From Gammaproteobacteria bacterium (GTDB lineage: Bacteria; Pseudomonadota; Gammaproteobacteria; Pseudomonadales; CAMLJR01): a stretch of 37,574 nucleotides of DNA. The position numbers and the translations under genes were made by a program. Location of the stretch: assembly GCA_029265075.1 (NCBI GenBank), contig JAJUJZ010000017.1, positions 1 through 37,574 on the forward strand. The letters are read 5' to 3'. The notes beneath the pieces are model-generated. The model searched no databases. It was not told the DNA's origin and saw only the letters and a program-made list of their open reading frames with translations. Each line of letters starts with the position of its first letter. Position 1 is the first letter of the stretch. Positions 32,283 to 37,574 of this stretch are shown in pieces.

Positions 32283-32963
32283 ATGCGACTGCTACTGGTC
32301 GAGGATGAAGCAGCGTTGCGGACGCAGCTGGGTGATCAGCTCGAGCGTCATGGCTACGCCGTCGATCGGGCGGCAGACGGCCGCGAAGCACTTTATCTGG
32401 CCCAGGAATATGACTATGACCTCGCCGTCATCGACCTTGGGCTGCCGGGCATGGATGGCATCACCCTGATTCGCACTCTGCGCGAACAGCAGCGGCGCTT
32501 CCCGATTCTGGTGCTGACAGCGCGGGCGCGCTGGCAGGACAAGGTGGCCGGGCTGGAGGCAGGTGGTGACGACTACGTGGTCAAGCCGTTCCAGCTTGAG
32601 GAAGTGCTGGCGCGTCTGAATGCGCTGCTACGGCGCAGCAGCGGTTTCGCTTCGCCGCTGCTGGAATTCGGTCCGCTGCGCATCGACACCGCAGCGCAGG
32701 AGGTACAGGTAGAGGGCGCGGCCATCGAGCTGACCGCGTTCGAATACAAGGCACTGCTGTTTCTGGCCCACCGCCACGGCCAGGTGGTATCAAAAACCGA
32801 TCTCACCGAGCACCTCTACGATCAGGACTTCGACCGCGACAGCAATGTCATCGAGGTATTCATAGGCCGGTTGCGCAAGAAACTCGACCCGGGGCAGACC
32901 CTGAAACCGATCACGACCATCCGCGGTCGCGGTTACCGCTTCGAGCTGGAGCCGTCGGTCTGA
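32283..32963 (+). CDS. phoP: PhoP-like response regulator (OmpR family)
   Basis: A 226-residue DNA-binding response regulator. The receiver domain has the acidic pocket EDE (8-9), phospho-acceptor Asp51 (VIDLGLPGMDG), Thr79 and Lys101 (VVKPF). The C-terminal winged helix (about 130-220) includes LTAFEYKALLFL, VVSKTDLTEHLY, DRDSNVIEVFIGRLRKKL and TIRGRGYRF. Of the OmpR family it looks closest to PhoP/QseB; the PhoP name is by resemblance and needs a tree. The ATG is preceded by AAGGA. Next gene 26 bp on is the sensor kinase. Confidence 0.88.
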   Translation: MRLLLVEDEAALRTQLGDQLERHGYAVDRAADGREALYLAQEYDYDLAVIDLGLPGMDGITLIRTLREQQRRFPILVLTARARWQDKVAGLEAGGDDYVVKPFQLEEVLARLNALLRRSSGFASPLLEFGPLRIDTAAQEVQVEGAAIELTAFEYKALLFLAHRHGQVVSKTDLTEHLYDQDFDRDSNVIEVFIGRLRKKLDPGQTLKPITTIRGRGYRFELEPSV

Positions 32964-32989
32964 TGGCTCCGTCCGGCAAGGGCCGCTGA

Positions 32990-34339
32990 GTGCGCAGACA
33001 GCCCCGTTCGCTCACCTACCGGCTGCTGCTGGCGTCGCTGGTCACCTTGCCGATTTATCTGGCCGCCACCGGCTGGTTCCTCCACCGCAGCTTCACCGCC
33101 AGCCAGATGGCGGCCGCGCAGGAGCGCCTGCGCGTGCAGTTTTACGGCCTGCTGGATACCTTCGAATTCGACGCCGGTGCGCTGCATGTGGGCCGCGCCA
33201 GCGATCCGCGGCTCAACCAGCTCAACTCCGGCCTCTATGCCTATGTGCATGACCAGGATGGCGAACTGCTGTGGCAATCCTTTTCGAGCTATTCGCTGCC
33301 GCTGACCACCGCCGCTGTGCTCGGCGAAGAGCCGGCCGGGACCGGCGAAGAGCTGTTCGAGCAACAGTCCGGCAAGCCACCCTTGCTCCGTTTCCAGTAT
33401 GGTCTGCTGTGGGAGACGACCGGCGGCGATCTGCCGCTGGTGGTGACCCTGGTCGAATCAGCGGCTGCGCTGGCCGCCGAGGGGCGTGCTTTTCGCGGTC
33501 AGCTCTGGTTCCTGCTGGGCGGCGCCGCGCTGCTGCTGACGCTGGCGCAGGCGCTGATTCTGCACTGGGGCCTGCGGCCGTTGCGGCGGCTGGCTGACGA
33601 TGTCACCGAACTGGAACAGGGCCAGCGTGCGATGCTGTCGCGCAGCTATCCCGCTGAACTCCAGCCGCTGGCCAGCAATCTCAATCAGCTGCTGGAGCGT
33701 GAGCGCCGCCAGCGCGAGCGCTATCGCCATACGCTCGCCGACCTGGCACACAGCCTGAAAACACCGCTGGCAGTGCTGCAGCAGGGGACGGCAGGCGATG
33801 TTGTCGACAACGCCCTGTTGCGGGAGCAGGTCAGCCGTATGGATCAACTGATCAACTACCAGCTGCAGCGCGCCGTAGCCAGCCACAGCCGCCAGCTTGG
33901 TACCGCCACGCCGCTGCGGCCGGTCGTCGACAAACTGATCGCGACCTTTGGCAAGGTGTACTACGACAAGCGCATTCAAATGACCGTCGAGGTAGCCCCT
34001 GCCCTCCGCTGCCGGGCCGATGAAGCGGACCTGTTCGAGCTGCTTGGCAACCTGCTCGACAACGCCTGCAAGGCGTGCGATCACCGGGTTGCTGTCGGCG
34101 CCACCTTAACCGACAGCTGGCTGCTCCTGATCATCGACGACGACGGGCCCGGCATCGATGAGCAGCAGCGCGACCGCCTGCTTGGACGCGGGGAGCGGGC
34201 AGACAGCTACGAACCCGGCCAGGGCATCGGTCTCGCTGTGGTGATGGATATCATCGACAGCTATGGCGCCGAGCTCGACATCGGCCTCAGTCGCTGGCAC
34301 GGAGCGCGCTTCACCGTGCGCTGGCCAGGGCTGACCTGA
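32990..34339 (+). CDS. phoQ: PhoQ-like sensor histidine kinase
   Basis: A 449-residue membrane kinase; the GTG start follows AAGG. Two membrane helices (about 10-30 and about 165-186, QLWFLLGGAALLLTLAQALI) bracket a periplasmic sensor domain of about 130 residues. The cytoplasmic part has a HAMP-like segment, the H-box LADLAHSLKTPLAVLQ with His254, N-box LLGNLLDNACKAC, and G-boxes DDDGPGID and GQGIGLAVVMDI. The sensor region carries acidic patches (DTFEFDAGALH), but the dense acidic surface of enteric PhoQ is not obvious, so the signal is open. Followed by the oxidoreductase gene 23 bp later. Confidence 0.88.
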   Translation: MRRQPRSLTYRLLLASLVTLPIYLAATGWFLHRSFTASQMAAAQERLRVQFYGLLDTFEFDAGALHVGRASDPRLNQLNSGLYAYVHDQDGELLWQSFSSYSLPLTTAAVLGEEPAGTGEELFEQQSGKPPLLRFQYGLLWETTGGDLPLVVTLVESAAALAAEGRAFRGQLWFLLGGAALLLTLAQALILHWGLRPLRRLADDVTELEQGQRAMLSRSYPAELQPLASNLNQLLERERRQRERYRHTLADLAHSLKTPLAVLQQGTAGDVVDNALLREQVSRMDQLINYQLQRAVASHSRQLGTATPLRPVVDKLIATFGKVYYDKRIQMTVEVAPALRCRADEADLFELLGNLLDNACKACDHRVAVGATLTDSWLLLIIDDDGPGIDEQQRDRLLGRGERADSYEPGQGIGLAVVMDIIDSYGAELDIGLSRWHGARFTVRWPGLT

Positions 34340-34362
34340 GCCCACCCGTTACAGGAGGAAGC

Positions 34363-35358
34363 ATGCGTTATATCGCCATCACCCAGCCCGGCGGCCCGGA
34401 AGTCCTGCAGCTCGCGGAAGGTCCGGTGCCGGAGCCTGTTGCTGACGAAGTACTGATCCGCGTGGCAGCGGCCGGCGTCAACCGGCCTGACCTGATGCAG
34501 CGGGCCGGCCTTTATCCGCCGCCAGCAGGCGCTTCGCCCATTCCGGGGCTGGAGGTAGCCGGCACCATCGAGGCCGTCGGTTCCGCGGTAACCCGCTGGC
34601 AGGTCGGCGACCAGGTATGCGCCCTGGCCAATGGCGGCGGCTATGCGGAATTCGTGGCCGTTCCTGCCGGTCAGTGCCTGCCGGTCCCCGCCGGCCTGTC
34701 TCCCGTCGAGGCAGCGGCCCTGCCGGAGACCTTCTTCACGGTCTGGCATAACGTGGTGGAACGGGCCGGCCTGAAACAGGGCGAGTCGCTGCTGGTGCAC
34801 GGCGGCAGCGGTGGCATTGGCGCAACCGCCATTCAGCTCGGCAAGGCGCTGGGGGCACGCGTGTTCGCAACCGCCGGTTCCAGCGACAAATGCCGCTTCT
34901 GTCATCAGCTGGGCGCGGAACGCGTGATCAACTATCACGAAGAAGACTTCGTGACGGCGCTGCGAGAGGTAACCGACAAAGTCGGGGTGGACGTCATTCT
35001 CGACATGGTCGGCGGTGATTATGTCAGCCGCAACCTGCGACTGGCCGCGCTCGAAGGGCGCGTCGTCAACATCGCCTTCCAGCGGGGAGCCCGCACCGAG
35101 GTCGATCTGATGCCGCTGCTCGTTAAACGGCTGACACTGATGGGTTCGACACTCCGCCCACAGTCGGCCGAGGCCAAGGCGCGCATGGCGCGCGGGCTGG
35201 AAGAAACCGTCTGGCCACTGCTGGCCAGCGGGGCCATGCGCCCCCATATCGATCGCGTCTTTCCGCTGGCAGAGGCCGCCGCGGCGCATCGCCATCTGGA
35301 CAGCGGCGCGGCGATAGGCAAGACCGTGCTGCAGGTCGCCGGCAAGACCGGAGCGTAA
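34363..35358 (+). CDS. NAD(P)H quinone oxidoreductase, PIG3/QOR family (MDR)
   Basis: A 331-residue medium-chain dehydrogenase/reductase without zinc ligands. MRYIAITQPGGPEVLQLAE at the N-terminus, AAGVNRPDLMQRAGLYPPP (about 42-60) and the NADPH-binding LVHGGSGGIGATAIQLGKALG (about 142-162) are typical of the PIG3-type quinone oxidoreductases, which reduce quinones using NADPH. AGGAGGAAGC precedes the ATG. The 23-bp gap to the sensor kinase gene suggests co-transcription, though a role in the same response is not shown. Confidence 0.9.
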   Translation: MRYIAITQPGGPEVLQLAEGPVPEPVADEVLIRVAAAGVNRPDLMQRAGLYPPPAGASPIPGLEVAGTIEAVGSAVTRWQVGDQVCALANGGGYAEFVAVPAGQCLPVPAGLSPVEAAALPETFFTVWHNVVERAGLKQGESLLVHGGSGGIGATAIQLGKALGARVFATAGSSDKCRFCHQLGAERVINYHEEDFVTALREVTDKVGVDVILDMVGGDYVSRNLRLAALEGRVVNIAFQRGARTEVDLMPLLVKRLTLMGSTLRPQSAEAKARMARGLEETVWPLLASGAMRPHIDRVFPLAEAAAAHRHLDSGAAIGKTVLQVAGKTGA

Positions 35359-35451
35359 AACGCATTGCCGCCAGCTGCCCGCCGTTGCCAGTGTCGCAGC
35401 GGACGGGGAGAATGGCGCTAACAAAGGAACTGCTGGAGCCAGGAGCCGCTC

Positions 35452-36099
35452 ATGCGCAAACTACTGTTACTTGCACTGATCCCCTTCGCCCTTTCCAGTC
35501 ATGCTGCCGTCAAGGGCACCTACCGGCTCGAGGATGGCAAGCAGCTGCAGCTCATCTATCTCGACCCACAACGAATTCGCATGACCATGGGCGAGGAAGC
35601 GCAGCTGGTGCTGCGCGACGGCACTACCTGGATGCTCAGCAAGCAGGCCGGTCAGTGGATGGCGATGGACCTCAAAAGCATGGGCGGCCTGATGCAGGCA
35701 GTTCGGCGGCCGGCAGCAATCGAAGACCAGAAAGCGGACGAGGTGTCGATGCGCTCACTGGGACGCACCGAAACCGTGGCCGGTTATGAGGGCGAGGTGT
35801 GGGAGATCCGCAGCGGCGAGGAGCGCTATGAAGTGGTGCTGAGCGACCACCCGGACGTCCGCGAGCTGACCGAGGGCTGGCGCTATATGGCCGAGAAACT
35901 GGCGAGCAGCTTTGGGGTGGAAGCAGCCCAGCAGCTGCAGGAAGCCCTGGCCGCGATGCCGGCCAGGCAGACCGGGCTGCTCCGTCAGGGCAACAACATG
36001 ATTCTCATCGGAATCGAAACCGATGTCACCGCCAGTGACGCCGACATGCCGCCCGGCACCACTACCATGCAGATGCCGTCCATCCCCGGCCTCAACTGA
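35452..36099 (+). CDS. Periplasmic DUF4412-like protein
   Basis: A 215-residue exported protein; the signal peptide is MRKLLLLALIPFALSSHA. The body (about 20-150) has alternating beta strands, GTYRLEDGKQLQLIYLDPQR, LVLRDGTTWMLSKQAGQWMAMDL and GYEGEVWEIRSG, in the order of DUF4412/LolA-like beta proteins, with the Met-rich end PGTTTMQMPSIPGLN. The function is unknown. The ATG follows AGGAGC. The next gene starts 26 bp later. Confidence 0.65.
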   Translation: MRKLLLLALIPFALSSHAAVKGTYRLEDGKQLQLIYLDPQRIRMTMGEEAQLVLRDGTTWMLSKQAGQWMAMDLKSMGGLMQAVRRPAAIEDQKADEVSMRSLGRTETVAGYEGEVWEIRSGEERYEVVLSDHPDVRELTEGWRYMAEKLASSFGVEAAQQLQEALAAMPARQTGLLRQGNNMILIGIETDVTASDADMPPGTTTMQMPSIPGLN

Positions 36100-36124
36100 A
36101 CGGCCACCAGCTCAGGAGCAGTCC

Positions 36125-36868
36125 ATGCTTGCCAGCCGGGAAGGTCAGCAGGTTCCACAGGTCACCTTTCGCATCCGCCGTGACAATCAGTGGGTCAGCC
36201 TGACCAGTGACGAGATCTTCAAGGGCAGAAGCGTCGTGCTGTTCGCGCTGCCGGGTGCCTTCACGCCCACCTGCTCGTCCAGTCACCTGCCGCGTTATAA
36301 CGAGCTGGCGCCGGTATTCAAGGCGAACGGGGTCGACGAAGTGATGTGCCTTGCAGTCAACGACGGCTTTGTTATGGAATCCTGGGGACAGGATCTGCAG
36401 GCTGACAATCTGTTCCTGCTGGCCGACGGCAATGGCGACTTCACCGACGGCATGGGCATGCTGGTCAACAAGCGCGACCTCGGCTTTGGTAAGCGCAGCT
36501 GGCGTTATTCGATGCTGGTGCGCAACGGCGTCATTGAAAAACAGTTCATCGAACCCGACCTGCCTGGCGATCCGTTCGAGGTATCGGACGCGGACACCAT
36601 GCTGCGCTATATCAACGCGCAGGCGGAACTGCCTAAACGGATTTCGCTGTTTACGAAACCCGGTTGTCCGCACTGCTCGCGCGCCAAGCAGCGTCTGCAG
36701 GAGCATGGGCTGCGGTTCGAGGAGATCCCGCTGGGCCAGCGCGGGCTGACCTACAGCTCGCTGGCTGCCGTCACCGGCCGCGGTACCACCCCGCAGGTAT
36801 TCATCGAAGGCGAGCTGATCGGCGGTGCGGACGAGCTGGAGCAGTGGCTTGAGCAGCACTCCCCCTGA
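36125..36868 (+). CDS. Peroxiredoxin-glutaredoxin fusion (Prx5-Grx hybrid)
   Basis: A 247-residue fusion that reduces peroxides with glutathione as electron donor. The ATG at 36125 has AGGAG six bases upstream; the track start at 36023 is too long. Residues 1-165 are a Prx5-type peroxiredoxin, with peroxidatic Cys50 in PGAFTPTC and the conserved LADGNGDFTDGMGM. Residues 170-247 are a glutaredoxin with CPHC (Cys181, Cys184), TTPQVFIEG and the GG motif before DELEQWL. Such hybrids are known in Haemophilus and other gammaproteobacteria. The murI TTG start lies inside its last codons. Confidence 0.93.
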   Translation: MLASREGQQVPQVTFRIRRDNQWVSLTSDEIFKGRSVVLFALPGAFTPTCSSSHLPRYNELAPVFKANGVDEVMCLAVNDGFVMESWGQDLQADNLFLLADGNGDFTDGMGMLVNKRDLGFGKRSWRYSMLVRNGVIEKQFIEPDLPGDPFEVSDADTMLRYINAQAELPKRISLFTKPGCPHCSRAKQRLQEHGLRFEEIPLGQRGLTYSSLAAVTGRGTTPQVFIEGELIGGADELEQWLEQHSP

Positions 36869-37574
36869 ACCGGTTCTGATTTTTGACAGCGGCGTCGGCG
36901 GGCTCAGCATCCACGCTGCGCTCACGGCGCGACTGCCCGGTCTGCCGCTGGTCTACGCCTGCGACAACGCCGCCTTTCCCTATGGTCCCTGGCCGCAGGC
37001 AGAGCTGGTGGAGCGTGTGCACACGGTGCTGGACGCACTGATCGCACGCTACCAGCCGCGGCTGGTGGTGGTCGCCTGCAACACCGCCAGCACGGTGGCA
37101 CTACCGCGGCTGCGGCAAGATTTCAAGGTGCCATTCGTGGGCGTGGTGCCCGCCATCAAACCGGCGGCCAGGCTCAGCCGCAACCGCATTATCGGCCTGC
37201 TGGCGACCCCGGGCACCGTCTCCCGTCCCTACACCGATCAGCTGATCGCCGATTTCGCTGCTGACTGCACTGTGGTCCGGCTCGGCTCCACCACCCTGGT
37301 GGAATGGGCCGAGACGAAGCTGCGCGGCCGGCCAGTCGACCTCAATGCATTGCGTCAGCTGCTGGCGCCGCTGTTTGCGCACGAACGCGGCCCGGTCGAT
37401 ACCGTGGTGCTCGGCTGCACCCACTTTCCGCTGCTGGTCGAAGAGCTGCAGGCGGCCACGCCTGAGCCGGTGTTGTGGGTCGATTCGGGCAATGCCATTG
37501 CGCGACGGGTCGAAACCCTGCTCGGAAAACCTGTGGACAACCGGCCTGTCGCCGCCCGCGCGGTATTCACCGCC
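36849..37574 (+). CDS. murI: Glutamate racemase, 3' end cut by window edge
   Basis: Makes D-glutamate for peptidoglycan. Not in the ORF track because it runs off the window. I place the start at the TTG at 36849, preceded by GGAG seven bases upstream and lying within the end of the peroxiredoxin gene (20-nt overlap); the protein begins MSSTPPEPVLIFDSGVGGLS. The two catalytic cysteines are in VVACNTAST (about residue 77) and LGCTHFPLL (about residue 189), and DSG at the start is also conserved. About 242 residues are present of the usual 265-285. Confidence 0.93.
   Translation, partial: MSSTPPEPVLIFDSGVGGLSIHAALTARLPGLPLVYACDNAAFPYGPWPQAELVERVHTVLDALIARYQPRLVVVACNTASTVALPRLRQDFKVPFVGVVPAIKPAARLSRNRIIGLLATPGTVSRPYTDQLIADFAADCTVVRLGSTTLVEWAETKLRGRPVDLNALRQLLAPLFAHERGPVDTVVLGCTHFPLLVEELQAATPEPVLWVDSGNAIARRVETLLGKPVDNRPVAARAVFTA

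Overview
The window is high-G+C gammaproteobacterial chromosome with dense coding on both strands. It has no rRNA, tRNA, CRISPR, prophage or insertion sequence that I can recognise. The order malic enzyme - thermonuclease - rpmE - priA - argS - SPOR protein - hslV - hslU - DUF971 is, from memory, the order found in Pseudomonas, so the host is probably a pseudomonad-like or marine Cellvibrionales-type gammaproteobacterium. A PEP-CTERM/exosortase-associated acyltransferase and a Pseudomonas-style REP cluster fit that, but the genus cannot be fixed from this sequence.

Layout. 1-3.0 kb: a PilZ protein faces a malic enzyme across a perfect bidirectional terminator, followed by a secreted nuclease and rpmE on the minus strand. 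3.1-11.3 kb: plus-strand housekeeping block of priA, a PBP7-like peptidase, argS, a SPOR protein, hslVU behind a sigma-32-like promoter, and a DUF971 gene. 11.3-13.8 kb (minus): exosortase-associated acyltransferase and a PIN-PhoH ATPase. 14.3-18.3 kb: RNase II, convergent with a zinc-ribbon protein, then asnS. 18.6-23.5 kb: a PQQ-type sugar dehydrogenase and a tightly overlapped four-gene MCE-type ABC lipid transporter operon. 23.5-26.1 kb: a Ycf46-like AAA ATPase, then a two-gene hypothetical operon of clearly lower G+C. 26.2-31.5 kb: ChrA, a REP cluster, a HIT protein, and a minus-strand run of small and envelope genes (YdcH, UPF0149/SEC-C, LEA2 lipoprotein, OmpA lipoprotein, NTF2-like, lipoprotein). 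31.8-34.3 kb: PepSY protein - response regulator - sensor kinase. 34.4 kb to the end: quinone oxidoreductase, a DUF4412-like periplasmic protein, a peroxiredoxin-glutaredoxin fusion, and a murI gene cut by the window edge.

Main points of interest. (1) The control region of the PepSY-PhoP/PhoQ-like operon has a perfect CRP/Vfr core and, separately, a PhoP-box-like direct repeat, each at a plausible distance from a -10-like hexamer. (2) The low-G+C two-gene operon at 25.1-26.1 kb looks acquired and matches no family I know. (3) The rpmE terminator hairpin also encodes the signal peptide of the downstream nuclease. (4) The exosortase-associated acyltransferase stands apart from any exosortase genes and has a 7-9-7 palindrome upstream. 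Several ORF-track starts are too long. I moved many to the codon with a Shine-Dalgarno sequence, including several TTG starts. All family names come from motif recognition by eye, with no database search.
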